A stretch of DNA of 64,000 bases. Source: Acinetobacter tandoii DSM 14970 = CIP 107469 (GTDB lineage: Bacteria; Pseudomonadota; Gammaproteobacteria; Pseudomonadales; Moraxellaceae). The DNA lies in contig NZ_KE007360.1 in assembly GCF_000400735.1 (NCBI RefSeq), positions 1-64,000 on the forward strand, written 5' to 3'. The translations under genes and the position numbers were made by a program. The notes beneath the pieces are model-generated. The model did not search any database and was not told the DNA's origin. It was given only the letters and a program-made list of their open reading frames with translations. Shown piece after piece: positions 53,907 to 62,691 of this stretch (position 1 is the stretch's first letter; each line of letters begins with the position of its first letter).

Positions 53907-54941
53907 CTATTGGCTGATTTTGTTTAAATAATTTAAGAATAATTCTGCATTTTTGCTACGAACTTGCCAAGACATACAGCGTACGCCACCGCCCATATGG
54001 CAGACTTTTGAGGACTGTACGGGAATGACAGTCCGTTTAGTTATACTCCGAATTTGTTTTAAGGCGATAGCATCTTCTTTAATTCCAAACTGTGGAAAAT
54101 AAATCCGTTCAGGGGTGACCAGCATATTGGTGTACAAGCCGCAAGCTGAACCAAATTTTTCATCGTAAATTTCGCTGCCATCATATGGTGTAATGATTTC
54201 ATGAATTTTCACATTGGGAATACCGCGTTTTAAATCTACCATGAGTCGCTTGGCATAGTCCGGATCTTCAGGGTAGGAGTTAATCACCAAGGTATTTTGA
54301 TCGATAAAACTGACCACACCATCGGCATGTTCTAAGCCGCCTTGTTCATCGGCTTCAATAAATGCAATTTGTTTGGCATTTGTTAAGGCTATCAGTTTTT
54401 TCCGAGCCTCGCTTTCAGTTAGCTTATTATCAGTTAAAAATTTGGTGCTGAGCACGACATTGCCATAACCATCTTCAACCCAGTTACCACCATCATTCAA
54501 CAGCTTACTTTGAGTAAACTGTAAACCTGCCTTCTGGCTATAATATTTAAATTCGTCTTGCACTTCATCTGAAATGGCTTGCCCTTTCTTTCCTCCACCT
54601 TGACCCGCGGCGGTATAGCGGAACATCACAGGTTGCGCAGGATTGGTGCTGGTAAAGTCACGCATCCAAATATCCTGCATCGGGGTGATCGCCACATGCT
54701 TTTTGCCCAATGCTTTAACGTACTCGGGGTAAAGATATTGGTCTGTTAAAATAACGACATTGTCTCCATTTTTAATAATTTTTTTCGCATAATCTATATG
54801 AAAATCAAAAATATCATCGATTACTTTTGCATAGTAGGCATCATGACTTTGCGGAGATGCTAAGACAATTAATTCGGCTTGAGTTGTAAATGAAATCATG
54901 GTGAGCGCAGCTATGCTTATTTTAAATGCTAAAGATTTCAT
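53907..54941 (-). CDS. Secreted agmatine/peptidylarginine deiminase family protein
   Basis: A 344-residue guanidino-group-modifying enzyme of the PAD_porph family. A Sec signal peptide (residues 1-22, ending TTQA) exports it, unlike cytoplasmic agmatine deiminase. The catalytic set is visible: Asp in MQDIWMRDF (about 85), DGGNWVEDG (about 150), His in EHADGVVSF (about 205) and nucleophile Cys in HMGGGVRCMSW (about 326). Expected to hydrolyse agmatine or a related guanidine in the periplasm to the carbamoyl product. The substrate is unproven. Confidence 0.82.
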   Translation of the reverse strand: MKSLAFKISIAALTMISFTTQAELIVLASPQSHDAYYAKVIDDIFDFHIDYAKKIIKNGDNVVILTDQYLYPEYVKALGKKHVAITPMQDIWMRDFTSTNPAQPVMFRYTAAGQGGGKKGQAISDEVQDEFKYYSQKAGLQFTQSKLLNDGGNWVEDGYGNVVLSTKFLTDNKLTESEARKKLIALTNAKQIAFIEADEQGGLEHADGVVSFIDQNTLVINSYPEDPDYAKRLMVDLKRGIPNVKIHEIITPYDGSEIYDEKFGSACGLYTNMLVTPERIYFPQFGIKEDAIALKQIRSITKRTVIPVQSSKVCHMGGGVRCMSWQVRSKNAELFLNYLNKISQ

Positions 54942-55005
54942 ATCTCTCGATGCTTTTAAGTCAGTGAACCATGTGGGTATTTATTGTGAACAGTGTAGGG
55001 GACGC

Positions 55006-55034
55006 TGCTTTAGTGAGCTATCTTCACTAAAGCA
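55006..55034. repeat. Perfect 11-bp inverted repeat upstream of the deiminase gene
   Basis: TGCTTTAGTGA (55006-55016) and TCACTAAAGCA (55024-55034) with a 7-nt spacer lie between two minus-strand transcription units. No T-run follows on either strand, so an operator 65 bp upstream of the deiminase gene is at least as likely as a terminator. Confidence 0.45.
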
Positions 55035-55115
55035 TGTCTCAGAACAGCAAAAGCTTACAAGACTTTTCAGACGGTCTGGGTTACTTGTCAGTCATTCTAG
55101 CGGGGAGTTGAAAAA

Positions 55116-55553
55116 TTAGGGTTTTAAAATAGCTGTGCCATAAGCAAAAACCTCAACCATGCCACCTTGCATCCCCATTTCGGTGGTCGCTAGTCTTATG
55201 CAGGCGATATGCGTTGCACCGTATTTTTCTGCTTCAAGTTTGAGTCGGACAACCGCTTCACGACGCGCACGATCCACGACACTTTCATAGCTGGTAAGTC
55301 TACCCCCAAAAAAGTTTTGCACGGTGGCCAGTACATATTTGAAATAATCATGTGAGATTACAACATTGCTGCTGATCATGTGCCCAGACTGCTCAAAACT
55401 CACTTTACGCAAATTCCCTACGGTGATGTAGGCGAGGCGTCTTTCATTGTGTTCAAGCTCTGCCAGATGTTTGCGTTCGTTATAACGGCCAAAGCCAAAA
55501 CCAACACTGAATAGCACCACAAAGATGAGTAACTGGAAAATTAAACTTTCCAT
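55116..55553 (-). CDS. YbjQ-family (UPF0145) protein with N-terminal membrane helix
   Basis: A 145-residue protein: one N-terminal helix (about 4-24), then a YbjQ domain (about 40-143) with FFGGRLTSYESVVDRARREA and KYGATHIACIRLAT. YbjQ domains form pentameric rings of unknown function, sometimes called heavy-metal-binding. It lies 3 nt after a second, soluble YbjQ gene and is probably cotranscribed; the two may form mixed rings tethered to the membrane. Confidence 0.82.
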   Translation of the reverse strand: MESLIFQLLIFVVLFSVGFGFGRYNERKHLAELEHNERRLAYITVGNLRKVSFEQSGHMISSNVVISHDYFKYVLATVQNFFGGRLTSYESVVDRARREAVVRLKLEAEKYGATHIACIRLATTEMGMQGGMVEVFAYGTAILKP

Positions 55554-55556
55554 TGT

Positions 55557-55913
55557 TTAAACCTGTGTAGGAAATGGATCAGGGAGATGATTATTTAACG
55601 GGGTAACACGGACTGCGGTACCATAAACAAATAATTCTGAAGCACCTTGAGCAATATTTGAGGTTGAAAAACGAATTCCTACGATGGCGTTGGCCCCTAA
55701 AGCTTGAGCTTTTGCAATCATACGACTCATGGCTTCTTGACGTGATTCTTCTAAAAGCTCGGTATATGCCGTAAGTTCACCGCCAACAATATTTTTTAAA
55801 CCCGCCAGAAAGTCACGCCCCACATGTTTACTCCGAACGGTACTGCCATAGACCACATCCAGTTGCTGGGAAATCGTATGTCCTGGAACGGACTCAAGGT
55901 TACTTAAAAGCAT
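55557..55913 (-). CDS. YbjQ-family (UPF0145) protein
   Basis: A 118-residue soluble YbjQ protein from the ATG at 55913; a TTG at 55922 would add three residues. The family signature NIVGGELTAYTELLEESRQEA and ALGANAIVGIRFST is clear. First gene of a two-gene unit with its membrane-tethered paralogue. Molecular function is not established for the family. Confidence 0.82.
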   Translation of the reverse strand: MLLSNLESVPGHTISQQLDVVYGSTVRSKHVGRDFLAGLKNIVGGELTAYTELLEESRQEAMSRMIAKAQALGANAIVGIRFSTSNIAQGASELFVYGTAVRVTPLNNHLPDPFPTQV

Positions 55914-55980
55914 AATATTCAATTTTTAAATGATTTGATTCTCTTTGAAGATAGGAAAAAGCCTGTAAAAAAGCAATAAA

Positions 55981-56002
55981 AAAGCCCACCGAAGTGAGCT
56001 TT
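55981..56002 (-). terminator. Terminator of the adeIJK operon
   Basis: AAAGCCCAC (55981-55989), loop CGAA, GTGAGCTTT (55994-56002), one mismatch or wobble, followed on the minus strand by a T-rich tract, 15 bp after the adeK stop. Confidence 0.75.
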
Positions 56003-56016
56003 TCATGTTGCAAGGT

Positions 56017-57477
56017 TTATTTTGCAGTTTTGTTATATTTTAAATCTGAAGAAGAGGGTTGTTTCACCACTTGATCAGAAGTATTGGCTTTTACCCCGCC
56101 ACCGAGGGTTTTATATACTTCTACTTGGTTGTTTAAATTTGCTTGTTCAAGCAATAGCAAACCTTGTTCTGCAGAGTATGATGTACGTTGTGCATCCAGT
56201 ACTGTTAAGTAGTTGTCGATGCCAGCGCGGAAGCGGGCAGTAGACAGTTTATATGTGGTATTGGTGGCTTCTACAAGGCGACGCTGCGCAGCTAGACGAT
56301 CACCAATATTTTCACGTACTGCCAAAGCATCATTCACTTCGCGGAATGCAGTTTGGATCGTCTTTTCATAGTCTGACAATGCAATTTTTTGGTCAGTTTC
56401 TGAAATCTTCACATTGGCACGACGTGTACCCCAGTCAAAGATTGGAATATCCAAGCTTGGGCCGAGTGACCAGACAAAAGCGCCAGATTTAAATAAGTCG
56501 CTTAAATCTGTTGATGCATAACCTGCTGAGCCCGTTAAGCTAATGGTTGGATACAACTTTGCTTTTGCCGCGCCAATATTGGCGCCCGCAGCAGACAATT
56601 GGTATTCCGCAGCACGGACATCTGGACGGTTATTTAACAAATCACTTGGCAAGCCCGCACTTAAAGCTGTTGTTTGTGTAATACGTTTAACAGGTTGTGA
56701 TGCCAATAAGTTTGCTGGAACAGGTTGACCCACTAAAAGGTTCAACAGGTTCTGTGCTTGTGCAACTTGAGTCTTGTAGTTTGCGACATCGTTACGTGCA
56801 GTTTCTACCGAAATTTGCGCTTGACGTACAGGGACTTCGCTATCGATACCGACATCAAAACGCTTCTTGTTCAGATTGTAAGACTCAAGCTGAGCTTTAA
56901 GCGTTTGGTCTGCCAGTTTTAAGTTGGCATTGGCAAACGAATAGCTTAGCCATGCTTGTGCAACTTGACCAATCAATGAAATTTGCGTTGCATCACGAGC
57001 ACTTTGAGTCGCCAAATAGCTATCTAAAGCGTTGTCTTTTAGGCTACGAACACGCCCCCAAAAATCTAACTCATAAGCGGTCACACCGAGACCAACATTA
57101 TAAGTTGTCATTGGTTTGTTGCTGCTCAGGGTATCTTGACGAAGCACACTACCACTTGCACCAATGGTTGGTAGTTGGTTATTTTCGCTAATTTGATACG
57201 CTTGCTGCGCACGTTGAATATTCAAGGTTGCAGTACGTAAATCACGGTTATTCGCTAAAGCCATTTCAATGACTTGTACCAATCGTGGATCAGCAAAAAA
57301 GTCTTTATAGCCTTGTTCAGCAACAGAAGGACCTGTTGTTGAACCAATATATCCTGTTGGGATATCCGCTTGAGCGACGGGTTCTGGACCACGCATGCTC
57401 TGACATGCAGTCAAAGCAAGCGCAAGTGCAGATACCGCAATGCTACGACCTGAAATAGACCATACTTTTTGCATCAC
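56017..57477 (-). CDS. adeK: Outer-membrane efflux channel AdeK
   Basis: A 486-residue TolC-type outer-membrane factor of the AdeIJK pump. The lipoprotein signal ends at LTAC (Cys24). Paired OEP repeats cover about 60-250 and 270-455; GLGVTAYELDFWGRVRSLK and DLLNNRPDVRAAE are typical of NodT/OprM-family channels. The N-terminus closely matches A. baumannii AdeK as I remember it. It carries drugs from AdeJ across the outer membrane. Overlaps adeJ by 4 nt. Intact. Confidence 0.93.
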   Translation of the reverse strand: MMQKVWSISGRSIAVSALALALTACQSMRGPEPVAQADIPTGYIGSTTGPSVAEQGYKDFFADPRLVQVIEMALANNRDLRTATLNIQRAQQAYQISENNQLPTIGASGSVLRQDTLSSNKPMTTYNVGLGVTAYELDFWGRVRSLKDNALDSYLATQSARDATQISLIGQVAQAWLSYSFANANLKLADQTLKAQLESYNLNKKRFDVGIDSEVPVRQAQISVETARNDVANYKTQVAQAQNLLNLLVGQPVPANLLASQPVKRITQTTALSAGLPSDLLNNRPDVRAAEYQLSAAGANIGAAKAKLYPTISLTGSAGYASTDLSDLFKSGAFVWSLGPSLDIPIFDWGTRRANVKISETDQKIALSDYEKTIQTAFREVNDALAVRENIGDRLAAQRRLVEATNTTYKLSTARFRAGIDNYLTVLDAQRTSYSAEQGLLLLEQANLNNQVEVYKTLGGGVKANTSDQVVKQPSSSDLKYNKTAK

Positions 57478-60400
57478 GATGTTTGCTCCTGATTATTTTG
57501 TTTCTTAGGTTTGTATTTAAAGATACTACGAATCCAAACGAAGAATACTGGAATAAAGAAAATACCCAAAAGTGTAGAACTAATCACACCACCAAGTACA
57601 CCAAAACCTACTGAATGCTGACTTCCTGCACCCGCACCTGTAGAAAGTGCAAGCGGAAGTACACCAAAACCAAAGGCAAGGGTGGTCATGATAATTGGGC
57701 GTAAACGCATTTTTGCAGCATGCAAAGTTGCATCAAATAAATCTTCACCTTTTTCTTGCAATTCTTTCGCAAATTCTACGATCAAGATCGCATTTTTTGC
57801 AGAAAGACCAATCACGGCAACAATTGCAACTTGGAAATAGATGTTAAATGACAGGTTCGGATCACCTTTAATGATCATACCCAACCACGTTAAAGTAAAT
57901 GCACCGATAATACCTAAAGGTACAACCAGCAACACTGAAACAGGGATAGACCAGCTTTCATATAATGCGGCAAGACATAAGAACACGATTAACATTGAAA
58001 GAACCAGTAAAGGACCTGTTTGGCTACCTGAATCACGTTCTTCTAAAGATAAACCTGTCCATTCGTAGTCGAAACCTTGTAAGCCCATAGACGGTAACTT
58101 GCCAATGATTTCTTCCATCGCAAGCATCGCATCACCCGAACTGACACCTGGTGCAGGAGTACCTTGAATGTTCACTGAAGATACGCCGTTATAGCGCTCT
58201 AAACGTGGCGAACCGTAAGTCCATTTCCCTGTTGCAAATGCTGAGAATGGAACCATTGTGCCGACGTTATTGCGCACGTACCATTTGTTTAGGTCTTCAG
58301 GCATCATGCGTGTACTTGCTTCGCCTTGTACATAAACTTTTTTCACACGACCACGGTCAACGAAGTCATTAATATATGAACCACCCCATGCCATGCTCAT
58401 GGTGCTATTGATATCAGAGATACTTACACCCATTGCACCTGCTTGAGCTTGGTCAATGGTAATTTGGTATTGAGGGGTATCTTCTTGACCATTTGGACGT
58501 ACGCCTGCAAGACGCTTATCTTGCGCAGCCATACCTAAAATTGCATTACGCGCAGCAATTAGCTTGTCATGTCCCTGACCACTCGCATCTTTCAACTGAA
58601 TATCAAAACCTGATGCTACACCTAATTCAGGCATTGCTGGTAATTGCAATGGCATGATGTAAGAGGCATCTTTAATCATATTCAATGACATACCGCGTTG
58701 AATAATCGCACCAATTTGAGATTCTGGAGACGTACGTTCATCCCAGTCTTTTAGCTTAATAAATGCGAGACCAGCGTTTTGACCTACACCAGTGAATGAG
58801 AAACCAGAAACAGTAAAGATTGAATCTATATTTTCTTTCTCTTTATTCATGAAGTAGTCTGTCATAGTGGTTATGACTTTGTCCGTACGTTCAAGGCTTG
58901 CACTTGGTGGAAGCTGAACTAGCGTCATGACAACGCCTTGGTCTTCATTTGGTAAGAACGAAGACGGTAAGACTTTGTAAAGACCAACCAAACCAGCAAT
59001 TACAAGGACATAAACCACACCAGAGAATACTTTGTGATGGGTCATACGGTTGACACCACCTTGGTATTTTACTGACAGTTTGTCAAAACTACTGTTAAAC
59101 CAACGGAAGAAACGCGCAAAAATATTGTTACTTTCTGCTTTATTTGGATCGTGTTGTTTTAACAGAGTCGCACACAGGGCAGGGGTAAAGGTTAATGCCA
59201 CAATCAAGGACAAAATCATTGCTGTTACAAGCGTGATCGAGAACTGACGGTAAATTACCCCAGTCGTCCCGCCAAAGAATGCCATTGGAACGAATACTGC
59301 TGTTAACACGCTGGTAATACCCACCAAGGCACCTGAAATCTGTTGCATTGACCTTTCAGTGGCAACAACAGGGTCGAGGTGTTCTTCTTGCATTACACGT
59401 TCAACGTTTTCGACGACCACAATCGCATCATCAACCAAGAGACCAATGGCAAGTACCATCGCAAACATGGTGAGTGTGTTGATTGAGAAACCAAAAATAT
59501 TAATGACCGCAAATGTACCTAATACAACAACAGGTACGGCAAGCGTAGGAATAATCGTTGCGCGCCAGTTCTGTAAGAACAGGAACATCACGATGAATAC
59601 CAAGAATACGGCTTCAATTAAAGTATGGACTACACTTTCAATCGAAAGCTTAATAAACGGTGTCGTGTCATAAGCCAGTTGATCTTTTAAACCATCTGGG
59701 TAGTTTTTACGAAGTTCACTTAAGCGTTCTTCTACAGCCGCAGCAGTATCCAGTGCGTTGGCGCCTGTTGCCAGTTTAATCGCAACACCACCAGCAGCTT
59801 TACCATTAAATTTAGAGTCGAATTGATAGTTATCTGAACCGAGTTCAACACGAGCAACATCACCTAAGCGAACTTGAGCACCTGAGGCCGTATTTTTAAG
59901 AAAGATATTTCTAAACTGCTCAGGCGTTTGCAACATACTTTGAGCATTTACTGTTGCGTTTAGTACCTGACCTTGAACAGCAGGTGCACCACCTAACTGA
60001 CCAACTGCCACTTGAGAGTTTTGAGCATTAATCGCAGCAGAAACATCACTTGGAGTAACTTGCAAACTGGTCATTTTGGCAGGGTCTAACCAAATGCGCA
60101 TGGCATAAGAACCACCAAAAACTTGGACTTCGCCCACACCTGCAACACGGCTCAGCGGTTCAGAAATGTTTGAGTTTACATAGTCTTTAATATCGGCACC
60201 AGATAAGCTTCCATCAGGAGAGTAAAATGCAAGAACTTGCATAAAACTCGCACCCGACTTAGTAACTTTTACCCCTTGACGTTGTACATCTTCAGGTAAA
60301 AGTGCTGTCGCCGATTGTAATTTGTTCTGTACTTGAACTTGCGCAATATCTGGGTCAATCCCTTGCTCAAAGTTTAAGTTGATAGATGCTTGACCATTAC

Positions 60401-60650
60401 CTGCACTGTTAGATGAAATATAACGCAACCCATCCAAACCATTCATTTGTTGTTCAATGATTTGAGTGACTGTATTTTCTACAGTTTGTGCAGATGCACC
60501 AGGATAAGTCGCAGAAATTGTCACCGTTGGTGGTGCAATTGTAGGATATTGAGCAACAGGCATTTTGGTGAGGGTAAGAATACCCGCCAGCATAATGACC
60601 AGTGCAATCACCCACGCAAAAATGGGGCGATGAATAAAAAATTGAGCCAT
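57474..60650 (-). CDS. adeJ: RND efflux transporter AdeJ
   Basis: A 1058-residue HAE1-family proton/drug antiporter, close to AcrB/MexB in size. The opening MAQFFIHRPIFAWVIALVIM and the pore-domain duplication are typical. In helix 4 the proton-relay motif GLLVDDAIVVVENVER with Asp pair (about 408) is present, and FMARGGVT-type features are replaced by FGGTTGVIYRQF. It exports beta-lactams, tetracyclines, fluoroquinolones and others with AdeI and AdeK. Between adeI (12 nt) and adeK (overlap). Intact. Confidence 0.94.
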   Translation of the reverse strand: MAQFFIHRPIFAWVIALVIMLAGILTLTKMPVAQYPTIAPPTVTISATYPGASAQTVENTVTQIIEQQMNGLDGLRYISSNSAGNGQASINLNFEQGIDPDIAQVQVQNKLQSATALLPEDVQRQGVKVTKSGASFMQVLAFYSPDGSLSGADIKDYVNSNISEPLSRVAGVGEVQVFGGSYAMRIWLDPAKMTSLQVTPSDVSAAINAQNSQVAVGQLGGAPAVQGQVLNATVNAQSMLQTPEQFRNIFLKNTASGAQVRLGDVARVELGSDNYQFDSKFNGKAAGGVAIKLATGANALDTAAAVEERLSELRKNYPDGLKDQLAYDTTPFIKLSIESVVHTLIEAVFLVFIVMFLFLQNWRATIIPTLAVPVVVLGTFAVINIFGFSINTLTMFAMVLAIGLLVDDAIVVVENVERVMQEEHLDPVVATERSMQQISGALVGITSVLTAVFVPMAFFGGTTGVIYRQFSITLVTAMILSLIVALTFTPALCATLLKQHDPNKAESNNIFARFFRWFNSSFDKLSVKYQGGVNRMTHHKVFSGVVYVLVIAGLVGLYKVLPSSFLPNEDQGVVMTLVQLPPSASLERTDKVITTMTDYFMNKEKENIDSIFTVSGFSFTGVGQNAGLAFIKLKDWDERTSPESQIGAIIQRGMSLNMIKDASYIMPLQLPAMPELGVASGFDIQLKDASGQGHDKLIAARNAILGMAAQDKRLAGVRPNGQEDTPQYQITIDQAQAGAMGVSISDINSTMSMAWGGSYINDFVDRGRVKKVYVQGEASTRMMPEDLNKWYVRNNVGTMVPFSAFATGKWTYGSPRLERYNGVSSVNIQGTPAPGVSSGDAMLAMEEIIGKLPSMGLQGFDYEWTGLSLEERDSGSQTGPLLVLSMLIVFLCLAALYESWSIPVSVLLVVPLGIIGAFTLTWLGMIIKGDPNLSFNIYFQVAIVAVIGLSAKNAILIVEFAKELQEKGEDLFDATLHAAKMRLRPIIMTTLAFGFGVLPLALSTGAGAGSQHSVGFGVLGGVISSTLLGIFFIPVFFVWIRSIFKYKPKKQNNQEQTS

Positions 60651-60662
60651 TCAGTCTACCCC

Positions 60663-61919
60663 TTATGCGTGTGAAGTAGCTTTTTGTTCAGTGTTAGATT
60701 CAGCTTGTTGCGCTTGCGGTTTTCCAGCAGATGCTGGCGCAGATGCTTTTGGTGCTTCCGTTTGAGGTTGATATGGTTTTGCAGAAACAGTTTGTCCTGC
60801 TTTTACTTTCGCCACACCATCCACCACAACTTTTTCACCTGTTTTAATACCTTCAGTTACGATCCAATTCTGACCTTGAACCCCAACTGTGGTTACAGGG
60901 CGTGACTCAATTGCACCTTTCGCATCCACAATCATGGCCATCGCTTGACCTGTTGGGGTACGCGTAATTGCCGCTTGAGGGACTAAAATTGCATTAGGAA
61001 TCACACCTTGTACAATTTGCGCATTGGCAAACATACCTGGTAATAACAAGTGATTTGGATTTGGGAATACTGCACGAATCGTGACAGTCCCTGTATCTGT
61101 ATTTACACTGGCATCAGAGAAGGCTAAACGACCTTCAATTGGGTAGTAACTACCATCTTCCAATTTAAGCTTCACACGTGTGTTATTACTGCTGTCCAAA
61201 CTGCCTTTGCTGAGCTGCTGGCGTAAACGTAACAATTCAGTGCTAGACTGGTTAATATCCACATAAATTGGATCTAAACGTTGAATCGTTACTAATGGAT
61301 CTGCCTGATTCGCCGTTACAAGTGCACCTGCCGTTACAGTTGAACGGTTAGTTTGACCAGAAATTGGAGAGCGAATGGTTGAATAACCTAAGTCTACTTC
61401 GGCATTTTTGACTTGTGCACGTGCAGCCGCAACTTGGGCATCAGCCACTCTAACTTGACCAACTAAATCATCATATTCTTGTTTCGAAACCGCATTGCTT
61501 GAAACCAGTTGTTGATAGCGATTGAGCTTTGTTTTCAGAGCGCTTAAATTGGCTTCTTGTTGTAAGAGGTTAGCTTTTGCATTATCAAGTGTCGCTCGGT
61601 TTGTACGAGAGTCTAACTCATATAATGCTTGACCTTCACGGACATAACTACCTTCTGCAAATAAGCGCTTCAGAATAATACCACTGGTTTGTGGGCGAAC
61701 TTCTGATACTTCAAATGCTGTGGTTCTACCAGATAGCTCTACAGACTGTTCGACGCTTTGCGGTTGCGCAACAATGATACCAACTTCTGTTGGTGGCATT
61801 TGTTGAGATGCGCCAGCCTGCTGCGCATCTTTTTGATCTTTGCTACAACCAACAAGTGCAATACTTGTTGCTAATGCGCAAGCGGTGAGGGCTGGAGCCC
61901 AAAGCTTTGCAGACATCAT
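60663..61919 (-). CDS. adeI: Efflux periplasmic adaptor AdeI
   Basis: A 418-residue membrane-fusion lipoprotein (lipobox VGC; Cys25). Lipoyl halves flank an alpha-hairpin (about 100-170; NLLQQEANLSALKTKLNRYQ), followed by beta-barrel and membrane-proximal domains; the low-complexity tail (about 385-418) is Ala/Pro/Gln-rich. It links AdeJ to AdeK. Follows the PAP2 gene by 32 nt, so that gene is likely part of the operon. Confidence 0.93.
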   Translation of the reverse strand: MMSAKLWAPALTACALATSIALVGCSKDQKDAQQAGASQQMPPTEVGIIVAQPQSVEQSVELSGRTTAFEVSEVRPQTSGIILKRLFAEGSYVREGQALYELDSRTNRATLDNAKANLLQQEANLSALKTKLNRYQQLVSSNAVSKQEYDDLVGQVRVADAQVAAARAQVKNAEVDLGYSTIRSPISGQTNRSTVTAGALVTANQADPLVTIQRLDPIYVDINQSSTELLRLRQQLSKGSLDSSNNTRVKLKLEDGSYYPIEGRLAFSDASVNTDTGTVTIRAVFPNPNHLLLPGMFANAQIVQGVIPNAILVPQAAITRTPTGQAMAMIVDAKGAIESRPVTTVGVQGQNWIVTEGIKTGEKVVVDGVAKVKAGQTVSAKPYQPQTEAPKASAPASAGKPQAQQAESNTEQKATSHA

Positions 61920-61951
61920 TGTTCCACCTCGGTTAGATTATTATCTAAAAA

Positions 61952-62557
61952 TTAATTTATTTTTCGCTTAATAGTGTGTTCTAACACTATGTATAGCAGG
62001 GTAATCCAAATAAAACTTATGCCCCAACCTGCAAGAACATCAGAAGGAAAATGTACGCCCAAATACACCCTTGAGCACCCCATTAAAATGAACCATATAA
62101 CTGCAAAACAATAAATATATGAGTATTTGGAGTGTTCACGGTATAAATAGATCACCAGACAACTCAACGCGGCAGCATAAACACTGTGCGCACTGGGAAA
62201 AGAAGCACCATAACTTAGAACCAAATGAAATATTTCAGGTGGGCGTGGTCTTGCAATCCAGTATTTAAGTAGCCAAGCCAAGGCTCCGCTTCCAATTAGT
62301 CCCAAACAAATTAGTAAAATGTATGTATATTTTTTATACCAAGTTAGGTAGAAACACCATAAAGTGGTAAAAAAAAGTACGGCTGGCATCCCCCCAATTG
62401 CTGATAATAGCGTTGTTATTTGGTTTAAACTTTCAGTACGATGACGACTTGCCCATTCGACTATAGCCAAATCAAATGAAAGCAAACGGGGAGTGTTTAA
62501 AATCAAAACACTGAAAAATAACAAAAAACAACCAATAATAAGCAACAAGTACGGCAT
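61952..62557 (-). CDS. PAP2-family phosphatase heading the adeIJK operon
   Basis: A 201-residue membrane phosphatase with about six helices. All three PAP2 motifs are intact: KYWIARPRPP (about 91), SFPSAHS (about 117-123) and SRVYLGVHFPSDVLAG (about 160-175). Probable substrates are phosphatidylglycerol phosphate or undecaprenyl diphosphate. AAGAGG precedes the ATG by 8 nt. It shares the operator-controlled promoter at 62609-62639 with adeIJK, so its expression should rise with the pump. Why a lipid phosphatase is tied to efflux is unclear. Confidence 0.85.
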   Translation of the reverse strand: MPYLLLIIGCFLLFFSVLILNTPRLLSFDLAIVEWASRHRTESLNQITTLLSAIGGMPAVLFFTTLWCFYLTWYKKYTYILLICLGLIGSGALAWLLKYWIARPRPPEIFHLVLSYGASFPSAHSVYAAALSCLVIYLYREHSKYSYIYCFAVIWFILMGCSRVYLGVHFPSDVLAGWGISFIWITLLYIVLEHTIKRKIN

Positions 62558-62608
62558 GCATTAACCTCTTGTTTGTTTAACCGGACTCCCCCAGTTAACA
62601 TCTGGCTC

Positions 62609-62639
62609 AAAGTGTACTAGTCAGTACACTTTTTTTCAA
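62609..62639 (-). promoter_or_regulatory. Palindromic operator overlapping the PAP2-adeIJK promoter
   Basis: AAAGTGTACT (62609-62618) and AGTACACTTT (62623-62632) form a perfect palindrome with 4-nt centre. On the minus strand TTGAAA (62639-62634) and TACACT (62616-62611) make a -35/-10 pair with 17-nt spacing, so the palindrome fills the spacer and -10. That is a repressor site; the TetR regulator AdeN, known to repress adeIJK in A. baumannii, is the obvious candidate (inference). Confidence 0.75.
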
Positions 62640-62691
62640 GTCTGCGTGAACGCGGTTAAATTTTTCTATAGTAAGGTGGAAATATAACAAA

